A DNA stretch of 64,000 nt, from contig VERJ01000001.1 in NCBI GenBank assembly GCA_018882795.1, forward strand, positions 83,461-147,460, given 5' to 3'. Below the pieces are notes generated by a model. That model searched no databases and was not told where the DNA came from. It saw nothing but the letters and a program-made list of their open reading frames with translations. The DNA is from Burkholderiaceae bacterium (lineage in GTDB: Bacteria; Pseudomonadota; Gammaproteobacteria; Burkholderiales; Burkholderiaceae_A). Every line of letters begins with the position of its first letter. Positions within the stretch are counted from its first letter, which is position 1. The translations under genes were made by a program, and so were the position numbers. Positions 53,222-61,069 of this stretch are shown piece after piece.

Positions 53222-54319
53222 TCAGACAAACTGATCGGCAGCTTTGCCACGCTCCATATTGATGCGGCCTTCGTCGGAAAGTGTACGCGCCACCGCAAGG
53301 ACGGCTTTCTGCTGCTCCTCGACATCCTGAATTTTCATGGGACCACGGGTCTCCAGATCTTCTTTGGTTGCTTCTGCTGCACGACGTGCCATGTTCTTGA
53401 AAAGCTTATCGCGCAGACGCGGACTGGCCCCCTTGAGTGCCACCACCAACATATCTTGCGGCACTTCCAACAACAGGGTCTGCAGAGAGCGATCATCGAT
53501 GTCGACGAGGTCTTCAAAGGTGAACATTTGTTCCAGAATCAACTGGGCGAGTTCTTCGTCGTGTTCGCCGATCTTGGCCAGTGCAGCCTTGTCCATACCA
53601 CCCGACATAAAGTTCAGGATCTCGGCCGTTGGCATGACACCGCCCACCGTACTGCGGCGCGTATCGCTGGTGCCTTCCATCGCACGTGACATGACTTCAT
53701 TGAGCTCCTTCAGGGCAGCAGGCTGGACCTTTTGCAGAAGTGCCACACGCAGCATCAGCTCATCGCGGACTGCATCGGGGAAGAGCTTGGCCGTGGCTGC
53801 CGCATGTTGGGGCTCAAGGAAAACGAACACCGTGGCAATAATCTGCGGATGTTCGTTTTTGATCATTTCATAGAGCACATCAGGCTCCATGCGCTTTAAG
53901 GCCTCCACACCAGACATATCAATGGCGGACTCAAGTTTGCCAAGCAGATCAGAGGCACCCTCTGAGCCCAGCGCCTTATGCAGCATGTTTTGCATAAAGG
54001 AGTCAGTATCAAAGGCCACCTGGGCATTGTTGGCCGTGGCATCTTTAAACTGACGCAGAACTTCAATCACCAATTCACGGGGCAGCGCGCGCACCACAGC
54101 CATTTTGGAGGAGAGCTTCTGCACCTCGAAAGGTGAGAGTAGACGCAACACATCGGCGGCGGCCTCAGGGCCCACCGCCAGCAGCACCACGGCGGATTTC
54201 GATGCGCCATCCAGATCGTCGATGGATGTGGCCGCTGCCGACGAAGCAGACCGGACGCCCTCTTTCAGGGCCTCGGCAATCGATATTGGCTTGTCTTCCT
54301 TGACGTCATCTTCGGCCAT
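53222..54319 (-). CDS. fliG: Flagellar motor switch protein FliG
   Basis: The 365-residue protein has the three FliG domains. The middle domain carries EHPQIIATVFVFLEPQHAA and the C-terminal torque helix region carries FTFEDLVDIDDRSLQTLLLE, then LVVALKGASPRLRDKLFKNM. The N-terminal domain that binds FliF begins after an acidic extension of about 25 residues. It lies 15 bp after fliF. Confidence 0.97.
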   Translation of the reverse strand: MAEDDVKEDKPISIAEALKEGVRSASSAAATSIDDLDGASKSAVVLLAVGPEAAADVLRLLSPFEVQKLSSKMAVVRALPRELVIEVLRQFKDATANNAQVAFDTDSFMQNMLHKALGSEGASDLLGKLESAIDMSGVEALKRMEPDVLYEMIKNEHPQIIATVFVFLEPQHAAATAKLFPDAVRDELMLRVALLQKVQPAALKELNEVMSRAMEGTSDTRRSTVGGVMPTAEILNFMSGGMDKAALAKIGEHDEELAQLILEQMFTFEDLVDIDDRSLQTLLLEVPQDMLVVALKGASPRLRDKLFKNMARRAAEATKEDLETRGPMKIQDVEEQQKAVLAVARTLSDEGRINMERGKAADQFV

Positions 54320-54334
54320 GTTGCGCTCCTGTGG

Positions 54335-56260
54335 TTACCCTGCCGCCTTGGCGTCCGTGCTCATCCAGCCCTTGAACACGTTGGCCACCACACGCGGGTC
54401 TTTTGCCACAAAATCCTTGGCGTATTGCACCAGCTCCTCGTACTCGCGCTGAGCCTCTTCGGCCTTGCGCTTGCGTTCCTCTTCGGCCATGCGGCGCTCG
54501 TCTTCCGCGGCACGCCGACGCTCCTCTTCCTCCATCCGCTTTTTCTCGCGCTGCAGTTCCATTTCCAGGCGTTTTTTCTCGCGAATCTCGGGCGTCATCA
54601 TGGCGAGCTCGGCCTTCATGCGCTCATCAATCTCATCTTCAAGTTTCTGCTCTTCTTCCACCACTTCCACCAGGGGCGGAAAGAGAATCGGCTTGGCCAC
54701 CACGAAAAAGAAGATGGCCAGTGCGCCGATGATGATGGCGAACTTGGCAAATTCTTTAGAGAGCTCAATAAAGCCTGCGTCCTTGTAGAACGGAACCTGC
54801 TCCACCGGCTCGGGCGTGAACGGAATATTGGCCAGACTGACTGAGTCACCACGATCCTGCCGGAAACCCACCGCATCGCGGGCCAGCGCAATCATCTGCT
54901 GGACTTCAGCGGGCTGATAAGGAATGAGCTTGACCTCACCCGATTTGGTATCGGTCTGCGATTTAAAGTTCACCACCACCGCAGCCGATACGCGGCGCAA
55001 TTCACCCTTGGCACGCTTGAGGTACTCAATAGTGCGATCGACTTCATAGTTGGTGGTCAATTCATTACGCGAAGTACTGCCCGATCCGCCATCGCCAGGC
55101 GCATTCAAGACGCGGGCTCCGGTGGCACCCTTCTGCGCTGCGCCTTTTTGAATTGGTGCCTGGGCATTCGGCGGCGGCTGATTGGTCAGCGCACCCGGAA
55201 TGCCGCCTGTAGATGGCGTGGTGCCCTCTGCACTGATGCTCTGCTGGCTACGAATCGCGGCCGCATTGGGCGGCGTGTTCCGGCCAAAGGCCTCCTGCGT
55301 GCGGGCCAGTTCATTGAAGTCCATATCAAGCGTGACCTGGGCCTTCACGTTGCCCTTGCCGGTGATCGGCTCAAGAATGCTGGCCACGCGCTTGGAGAGC
55401 GCTGCCTCCAACTCCTGCACGTACTTCAGCTGGGACTGATTCAGTCCTTCTGCACGGTCGGCGCTTGGCGAGAGCAGATTGCCCTCTGAATCCAGAATCG
55501 TGACGTCCTGCGGGCCCATCTGCGGAACAGAGGACCCCACCAGATGCGTGATGGCGGTCGCCTGCTGCTTATCGAGGAAACGGCCTGGATGCAGCGTCAG
55601 CACCACCGAGGCCGTGGGCCGCTGCTGCTCGCGCACAAAGGCCGACTGCTTGGGCACCGCCAAGTGCACACGTGCCGACTTCACCAGAGACAACGATGAG
55701 ATGCTTTTGGCCAGCTCGCCCTCCAGGCCCCGCTGATAATTCACCTGCTCTACGAACTGACTGGTGCCCAGCCGCTGATTTTCTAAAAGCTCAAAGCCAA
55801 CAAAGCCAGACTTGGGCAGGCCCTGGCCAGCCAGCTTCAGTCGGGTCTCATGGACCGTCTTGGCAGGCACCGTGATGGCGCCGCCACCCTCCGTAAACTT
55901 GTACGGAACATTCATCTGTTGTAAGGAGGCAACAATTGCCGCGCTATCCCGCTCATCTACATTGGAGAACAGGATCTTGTAGTCGTCCTTCATCCCCGAG
56001 AAAGAGGTGAACAGAATCACCAGCAGCAGAAAGAGCACGCCGCCGCCAAGAATCGCCTTCTGCGCAAGGGGCAGGCCCTTCAGACGGCTGGAAAGCTGCT
56101 GGAAAGCCTCGGCCCTGTTGGCCTTTAATCCCGTGGAAGGTTGCGCATTTTTTGCCGCCGCATCTGCCGCTGGGGCGGCCGCAGCCGCAGCGCCGCCGAT
56201 ATTGACGACCGCAGCATTGGCATCCGATGCCTGAACAGGAGTATTGACGTTTTCGGCCAC
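54335..56260 (-). CDS. fliF: MS-ring protein FliF
   Basis: The 641-residue protein has two membrane helices (about 68-86 and 465-485). Between them lie the ring-building motifs, including AIVASLQQMNVPYKFTEGGG, then VPAKTVHETRLKLAGQGLPK and RVHLAVPKQSAFVREQQRPT. After the second helix comes a long, highly charged helix of about 110 residues (rich in EEERR and KRKAEEAQ), longer than in E. coli, followed by the FliG-binding end VFKGWMSTDAKAAG. It is the first gene of the fliF operon. Confidence 0.96.
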   Translation of the reverse strand: MAENVNTPVQASDANAAVVNIGGAAAAAAPAADAAAKNAQPSTGLKANRAEAFQQLSSRLKGLPLAQKAILGGGVLFLLLVILFTSFSGMKDDYKILFSNVDERDSAAIVASLQQMNVPYKFTEGGGAITVPAKTVHETRLKLAGQGLPKSGFVGFELLENQRLGTSQFVEQVNYQRGLEGELAKSISSLSLVKSARVHLAVPKQSAFVREQQRPTASVVLTLHPGRFLDKQQATAITHLVGSSVPQMGPQDVTILDSEGNLLSPSADRAEGLNQSQLKYVQELEAALSKRVASILEPITGKGNVKAQVTLDMDFNELARTQEAFGRNTPPNAAAIRSQQSISAEGTTPSTGGIPGALTNQPPPNAQAPIQKGAAQKGATGARVLNAPGDGGSGSTSRNELTTNYEVDRTIEYLKRAKGELRRVSAAVVVNFKSQTDTKSGEVKLIPYQPAEVQQMIALARDAVGFRQDRGDSVSLANIPFTPEPVEQVPFYKDAGFIELSKEFAKFAIIIGALAIFFFVVAKPILFPPLVEVVEEEQKLEDEIDERMKAELAMMTPEIREKKRLEMELQREKKRMEEEERRRAAEDERRMAEEERKRKAEEAQREYEELVQYAKDFVAKDPRVVANVFKGWMSTDAKAAG

Positions 56261-56305
56261 GTAAGTTGTAGTGCGAACTTAAAGTGATTAATTAAATTTT
56301 CCGGG

Positions 56306-56334
56306 GTTATGACACTATTTATGGACTTCGTCAA
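56306..56334 (-). promoter_or_regulatory. Candidate sigma-70 promoter of the fliF operon
   Basis: On the minus strand TTGACG (56329-56334) is followed after 17 bases by CATAAC (56306-56311), a fair housekeeping-type promoter about 45 bases upstream of the fliF start codon. No sigma-54 or sigma-28 pattern was found here. The region also separates fliF from the divergent fleS. Confidence 0.5.
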
Positions 56335-56381
56335 GAAAAACTCATGACATCGCCCAATCAGCTAAAGCAAGGATTACGCCA

Positions 56382-57494
56382 TTGAACCTCCAGGCCAACC
56401 CTCCTGGCCAAGGCGCCCAGCTGGAGGAAGCCTTCCGGCTTTTTCTGCAGGCCTCGCAGGATCTGGAGGAACAACAAAAAGTCCTTCAAAATCAAGTAGA
56501 TCGGCTATCCAACGATCTTGCGATCGCCAACCAGCGACTGGCTGCCTTGCTGGGCGCCCTGCCCGCAGGCGTGCTGCTGATCGAAGAAGGGGTGGTGCGT
56601 GATCTAAACCCAGCCGCCCGGGCCCTGCTGCCCGATCTGGTGGAGGGCATACCCTGGCAAATTCCGACGGCCTGGTCGGCCACACCCGTTCAGGGCGAAT
56701 ATCAGACCAGCTGCGATTCCACTGGGCGCACCGTGCAGTTGAAAGAGGTGACCATTGGTGATCGAAAAATTCTGCAGATTCAAGACATCACCGAAAGCCT
56801 TGCCCAGCACGCAGAGACACAACGGCAATCAAAACTTGCATCCATGGGTCAGATGGCCGCAAGCATTGCCCATCAGCTCCGCACGCCGCTGGCCACCGCA
56901 ACGCTGTATGCGGGCCACCTTGCCGACCCATTGCTTCCGCAAGAGCGCCAAGGTGAGATGGCCGACAAACTAAGACGGCAGCTGACCTCACTGGAAAAGC
57001 TCACCACGCGCATGCTGCAGTTCGTGCGCCAGCGGCCCCAGAGAGCCGAAAGCGTATTGATCAATGAACTACTCGATGAGGCCGAACAGGCCATTGCCCC
57101 GCAGTGCGAACGCTACGGTGTCCCGCTGAATGTGAGCCTTCAGGGCGAGCCCAGTCTGGTCACAGTGGAGCGCGATGCGATTGTGTCAGCCTTGGTGGCG
57201 GTTTTAGAGAACGCGCTGCAGATTTCACCCAAAGGCTCGGTGATTCAGATGCAGACCACAATTGAGGCCTCGCGTGTACGCATTCAAATCGATGATCAGG
57301 GCCCGGGCATCGAAGACAGCATGCTGAATTCCATGTTTGAACCCTTCACCACCAGTCGTGTGAATGGCACCGGACTTGGCCTTTCAATTGCCCGCAATGC
57401 AATCGAGGCCCATCGCGGTGAGATCTCTGCCACCAACCGGCCGGAGGGTGGCGCACGCTTCACCCTGACCCTGCCCTGCCTGCCAGCACTTTAA
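56382..57494 (+). CDS. fleS: Sensor histidine kinase FleS/FlrB-like
   Basis: The 370-residue protein has no membrane helix. It begins with a coiled coil (about 12-55), then a PAS-like domain (about 55-140), and the kinase core with phosphorylated H164 in SIAHQLRTPL. The N box is in VLENALQIS and the ATP-lid glycines are in DDQGPGIED and GTGLGLSIARNAI. It should phosphorylate the downstream FleR to control sigma-54 flagellar genes. The start is TTG at 56382, supported by AAGGA eight bases upstream. It is divergent from fliF. Confidence 0.93.
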   Translation: MNLQANPPGQGAQLEEAFRLFLQASQDLEEQQKVLQNQVDRLSNDLAIANQRLAALLGALPAGVLLIEEGVVRDLNPAARALLPDLVEGIPWQIPTAWSATPVQGEYQTSCDSTGRTVQLKEVTIGDRKILQIQDITESLAQHAETQRQSKLASMGQMAASIAHQLRTPLATATLYAGHLADPLLPQERQGEMADKLRRQLTSLEKLTTRMLQFVRQRPQRAESVLINELLDEAEQAIAPQCERYGVPLNVSLQGEPSLVTVERDAIVSALVAVLENALQISPKGSVIQMQTTIEASRVRIQIDDQGPGIEDSMLNSMFEPFTTSRVNGTGLGLSIARNAIEAHRGEISATNRPEGGARFTLTLPCLPAL

Positions 57495-57515
57495 TTTAAA
57501 AAAGCACGCCTACTT

Positions 57516-58934
57516 ATGTCCCACGCCCCTGTCATGATTGTTGAAGACGATGCCGATCTGCGCGAAGCCATTTGCGTCACGCTGGATTTGCATCAGATTG
57601 AATACAGAGCCTTTGGCGATGCCGAAAGCGCACTGATGGCCTTTGATGATCAGGAGTTTTCGCTCACCGTATCGGATTTCAAGCTGCCGGGTATGGATGG
57701 CTTAACGCTGCTGCGTTCCATCCGCAAGAAAGTGCCGCAGCTGCCCGTGGTGATCATGACGGCATTTGCAGAGGCCAAGCTGGCGGTGGAGGCCCTGCAG
57801 ACTGGCGCCAGAGACTTTCTGATCAAACCATTTCAACCCGAACATCTGGTGGGCGTGATTGCGCGGTATCAGCCCACAGTGGATAGCGTGAGCAACGGCA
57901 ACGGCCAATCGATCGTTGCCCGCGCACCCGCAACACTCAGCGTGCTGTCACGCTGCCAGCGGGTTGCTGCCACCACTGCTACTGTATTGCTCACGGGTGA
58001 AAGCGGGGTGGGCAAAGACGTGTTCGCGCGCCAGGTGCATGCCCGCAGTCCTCGTGCCTCAAAACCCTATGTGGCGATCAACTGTGCAGCCATTCCGGAG
58101 ACGCTTTTGGAATCGACCCTGTTTGGTTTTGAAAAAGGCGCATTCACCGGAGCAAATAAGCCCCAGGAGGGCAAGTTTGAAAACGCCCATGGCGGCACAC
58201 TCTTTCTCGATGAAATCGGTGAGCTGCCGATTGAACTTCAGGCAAAACTGCTACGCGTGATCCAGGACCGGGTGGTAGAGCGTATTGGCTCAAACAAATC
58301 CCAAGAGGTGGATGTACGCATCATCGCTGCCACGAACCGGGATCTGTTGGAGCGCGTATCGGCCGGTAAATTCCGCGAGGATTTGTACTACCGATTGGCG
58401 GTCTTCCCCATCGCGATTCCGCCACTGCGTGAGCGCATGGAAGATGTGATCCCCATGGCCGAACTTTTCCTGGAGCGTTACGGACAGACGATGGGGCGGC
58501 CTGGATTAAAACTCTCCGAGCCCGCCAAGGCCGCGATCAATGCCCACCACTGGCCGGGCAATGTCCGCGAACTGGAAAATGCCGTGCAACGGGCGCTGCT
58601 GCTCTCCGACACCGACCTGATCATGCCCGAGGACCTGGAACTGAAGGCCCCGGTAACCGGGGCCGCCGCTTCTGCCGTAAGAACTTCAGGGGACGGACTA
58701 CCGGGTTGGTCCATGGAAGGCGCAGGAGTTGGGGGTGGCGCGGAATTTGCTTCATCTGTAGGGGATCCGACCGCGGATCTGGAAACCGTCGAGCGGGAGC
58801 ACATCCTGCGGGTGCTCAAAGGCACGGGTGGGAACCGGAAAAAAGCGATCGATATCCTGGGAATTTCTGAGCGGGCACTTCGGTACAAGCTCAAGGATTA
58901 CAAGGAAAAAGGCTTTTATTCAGGCAAGGATTAA
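57516..58934 (+). CDS. fleR: Sigma-54-dependent response regulator FleR/FlrC-like
   Basis: The 472-residue protein has a receiver domain with acidic pocket D11-D12 and phospho-site D54 ([10 protein letters not shown]). A sigma-54 AAA+ domain follows, with Walker [10 protein letters not shown], the sigma-54-contacting EKGAFTGA loop and Walker [13 protein letters not shown] Fis-type helix-turn-helix lies at the end ([20 protein letters not shown]). It is the likely activator of the sigma-54 promoters before flgB and fliK. It lies 21 bp downstream of fleS and 15 bp upstream of fliE. Confidence 0.95.
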   Translation: MSHAPVMIVEDDADLREAICVTLDLHQIEYRAFGDAESALMAFDDQEFSLTVSDFKLPGMDGLTLLRSIRKKVPQLPVVIMTAFAEAKLAVEALQTGARDFLIKPFQPEHLVGVIARYQPTVDSVSNGNGQSIVARAPATLSVLSRCQRVAATTATVLLTGESGVGKDVFARQVHARSPRASKPYVAINCAAIPETLLESTLFGFEKGAFTGANKPQEGKFENAHGGTLFLDEIGELPIELQAKLLRVIQDRVVERIGSNKSQEVDVRIIAATNRDLLERVSAGKFREDLYYRLAVFPIAIPPLRERMEDVIPMAELFLERYGQTMGRPGLKLSEPAKAAINAHHWPGNVRELENAVQRALLLSDTDLIMPEDLELKAPVTGAAASAVRTSGDGLPGWSMEGAGVGGGAEFASSVGDPTADLETVEREHILRVLKGTGGNRKKAIDILGISERALRYKLKDYKEKGFYSGKD

Positions 58935-58949
58935 CTTAGACTTCGTGAC

Positions 58950-59309
58950 ATGAGTGTAGAAGGCATCAATCAGGTACTGTCCCGCATGCAGGCCATGCAG
59001 GAGATGGCCGCCAGTGGAAAATCCACGGTGGATGGGGTCGGCTCGCCGCTGAATAGCGGCAACATGGCTGCTATGAAATCCAGCGGTGTCGACTTTGGTC
59101 AGGTTCTGAAGCAGGCCGTTCAGGAAGTGAGCGATGCCCAAAACACCGCCCAGGCCAAGGCACAGGCGTTCCAAATGGGCGCCAAAGATATGTCGCTGGA
59201 AGAAGTGATGGTGTCCTTACAGAAGGCAAATGTTGCCTTTCAGGGCATGATTGCCGTGCGTAATAAGCTGGTCGAAGCCTACCGGGATGTGACCAACCTT
59301 CAGGTCTAA
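58950..59309 (+). CDS. fliE: Flagellar hook-basal body complex protein FliE
   Basis: The 119-residue protein has the FliE signature in its C-terminal half: SSGVDFGQVLKQAVQEVSDA, then LEEVMVSLQKANVAFQGMIA and VRNKLVEAYRDV. FliE links the MS ring to the rod. Here it is on the plus strand after fleSR rather than heading the fliF operon. Its 3' end overlaps the convergent flhX by four bases. Confidence 0.96.
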   Translation: MSVEGINQVLSRMQAMQEMAASGKSTVDGVGSPLNSGNMAAMKSSGVDFGQVLKQAVQEVSDAQNTAQAKAQAFQMGAKDMSLEEVMVSLQKANVAFQGMIAVRNKLVEAYRDVTNLQV

Positions 59310-59608
59310 GCGTTTCCTTCGCGCTTGGCGCGAATTTCCTCTGCCGTAGATCCATCCACCTGATACGCCCAGGCCAGCACCTCCGCCACAGCCGCATAGA
59401 GCTCCGGCGGAATCAACTGATTCAGATCGAGCTGCACCAAGAGCTCTACCAATTCAGGCTCAATGGCCACCGGCACCTGGTACTCATTGGCGCGATCAAT
59501 GATGGTCTGGGCCACATAGCCTGTGCCCTTGGCGACAATCCGCGGCGCTGCCGAGTTCTGTTCATAGCGCAGCGCCACAGCACGTTTATTCAAAAGCTCG
59601 GCGCTCAT
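59306..59608 (-). CDS. Stand-alone FlhB C-terminal-domain-like protein (FlhX type)
   Basis: This 100-residue protein resembles only the cleaved cytoplasmic part of FlhB: KRAVALRYEQNSAAPRIVAK corresponds to the strand after the NPTH loop, and VPVAIEPELVELLVQLDLNQ plus IPPELYAAVAEVLAWAYQVD match the end of FlhB. No membrane part or NPxH motif is present. Such proteins (FlhX, FlhB2) can substitute for FlhB-CC in some bacteria. It overlaps the FliK-like gene upstream by four bases, so the two are co-translated. Confidence 0.88.
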   Translation of the reverse strand: MSAELLNKRAVALRYEQNSAAPRIVAKGTGYVAQTIIDRANEYQVPVAIEPELVELLVQLDLNQLIPPELYAAVAEVLAWAYQVDGSTAEEIRAKREGNA

Positions 59609-60501
59609 GCCAGGCTACTTCCATCTTCCGACTGAAGACGAATCTTGACTGCCTCGAGATGTGCAGAGACCAGATGATCTTTTAACTCTTGAAAATGCTG
59701 CGCCATCACCTGTTGGCCCTGGGTCTGCGGGCGCACCACCACACTCACCGAATCTGCGATCTGCATGCCCCGAATCGTGACCATGCCAATGGTGGGCAAC
59801 TCAGCCTCAATCGAGATCTGTGCCCCTTTGACGAGACCCGCACCTGGATTTTTTGGGTCTTCACCATAGGTGTCTTCGCGGTAGATCTTGGCCCGCACGC
59901 CTGGTGTGAGCTCGCCATTCCAGACCAGCTGGCCATGCATCAACAGATTCAAACCATCCTGGACTTCCTGAGAACCACGCGCGGGAATGTTCTGCACTGC
60001 GGCTGCAGCGCTGCGCGGGCTTTTTTCTTTCGTTAGACCAAGCGCCTCTCCAAACTGGGCAACCGCCATCATGGGCGACTGATCAAGGCCTTTTTTCAGC
60101 ATGACTAAGGCCTCCTTCGGCGTTGCTGCCAGCGACTGATTCCCAGGGTCGCGCGTTTGCTGTTGCACCAACTCTTTGGGCATAGGCCACTTCAGGGAAT
60201 GCTCGCCAGATTCAACCTTGCCAAGCTGCATCGTGAGCTTTGCGATATGGGCTGCTGCTTCAGGGTCATCGGGAATTACCGGTGATGTGTAGATGGTGCC
60301 TGTCTGATCGGTACTGCTACGCACATTCGGAGTTGTGCGCGGCCCCTGTGACACCGGCACAGGGGTTTTTAAAATCACACTGGGATCGATGCGTGCTGCC
60401 GCATCGTTCATCACCACCGGGGCCACACGCGCAACCGGCTCAGGCTTGAGATCCTGAGGTGGTGGGGCCGCGGGTTTGGGTATGTTCGGTGGTATCTGCA
60501 T
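59605..60501 (-). CDS. Second FliK-like hook-length control domain protein
   Basis: The 298-residue protein begins with a Pro-rich stretch (MQIPPNIPKPAAPPPQDLKP) and ends in a Flg_hook-like domain with LVWNGELTPGVRAKIYREDT and LPTIGMVTIRGMQIADSVSV, then QHFQELKDHLVSAHLEAVKI. It is translationally coupled to the FlhB-CC-like gene, mirroring the FliK-FlhB interaction. The pair may form an auxiliary export-specificity control. It is more divergent than the main FliK. Confidence 0.75.
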   Translation of the reverse strand: MQIPPNIPKPAAPPPQDLKPEPVARVAPVVMNDAAARIDPSVILKTPVPVSQGPRTTPNVRSSTDQTGTIYTSPVIPDDPEAAAHIAKLTMQLGKVESGEHSLKWPMPKELVQQQTRDPGNQSLAATPKEALVMLKKGLDQSPMMAVAQFGEALGLTKEKSPRSAAAAVQNIPARGSQEVQDGLNLLMHGQLVWNGELTPGVRAKIYREDTYGEDPKNPGAGLVKGAQISIEAELPTIGMVTIRGMQIADSVSVVVRPQTQGQQVMAQHFQELKDHLVSAHLEAVKIRLQSEDGSSLA

Positions 60502-60536
60502 GGGGCAAGGTCCTTACCCCACTTTATACGGCGAAC

Positions 60537-60989
60537 TCAGACTGCGGGGATAGCCCCTGCTGCGGAAATATGCACCGTGCTGGAGGCTTTTTCCACCCCC
60601 TCAGCACCAGAGCGCATCAGATGAATCTCAACCCAGGCGGCCTCCAGGTTACGAAAGACCTCGATCACGCCGGTGAGCATTTCGGAGTTATTTTTCAGTC
60701 GGGATTTCAGAATTTCCCGAATCGCCCAGTCATAGAGCGACGCCAGGTTCTGCGAAATCTCACCACCTTTGTCGTGATCGAGTGCGGCCAGCAGCCCCTT
60801 CTGAATCAGATCCAAAGACTTACTGACATATTCAGCATTTTCCCTGCCCTCTTCCATGGCCTTTTGCGCCAGTCGAAGGTTATCGATAAGTCGCTTGTAC
60901 ACAATCACAATCAACTCAATCGGACTGGCCTCGGAAACCGCCGTTTGTGCCGCAAGATTGCGGTAGGCGTTGAGATTACGGGCATTCAT
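60537..60989 (-). CDS. fliS: Flagellin export chaperone FliS
   Basis: The 150-residue helical protein has the FliS features: an NAYRN segment near the N-terminus, EASPIELIVIVYKRLIDNLR and the end helix NLEAAWVEIHLM. FliS binds the C-terminus of flagellin before export. A GGGGAAG ribosome-binding site precedes the start. It lies 80 bp downstream of fliD. Flagellin itself is not in the window and probably lies beyond fliD. Confidence 0.95.
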   Translation of the reverse strand: MNARNLNAYRNLAAQTAVSEASPIELIVIVYKRLIDNLRLAQKAMEEGRENAEYVSKSLDLIQKGLLAALDHDKGGEISQNLASLYDWAIREILKSRLKNNSEMLTGVIEVFRNLEAAWVEIHLMRSGAEGVEKASSTVHISAAGAIPAV

Positions 60990-61069
60990 AGGTCTTCCCC
61001 TTGTTTAAATTCTTTCAGTGGCGTGTTCAACATTAAAAAATTCTTTCGTATCACTTTGGCGTTTAGTCA

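Noticed and set aside
57365-57381. TGGCAC-N5-TTGG as a sigma-54 promoter inside fleS
   Set aside because: The -12 position has GG, not GC, and the site is internal to conserved kinase codons with no gene start nearby.
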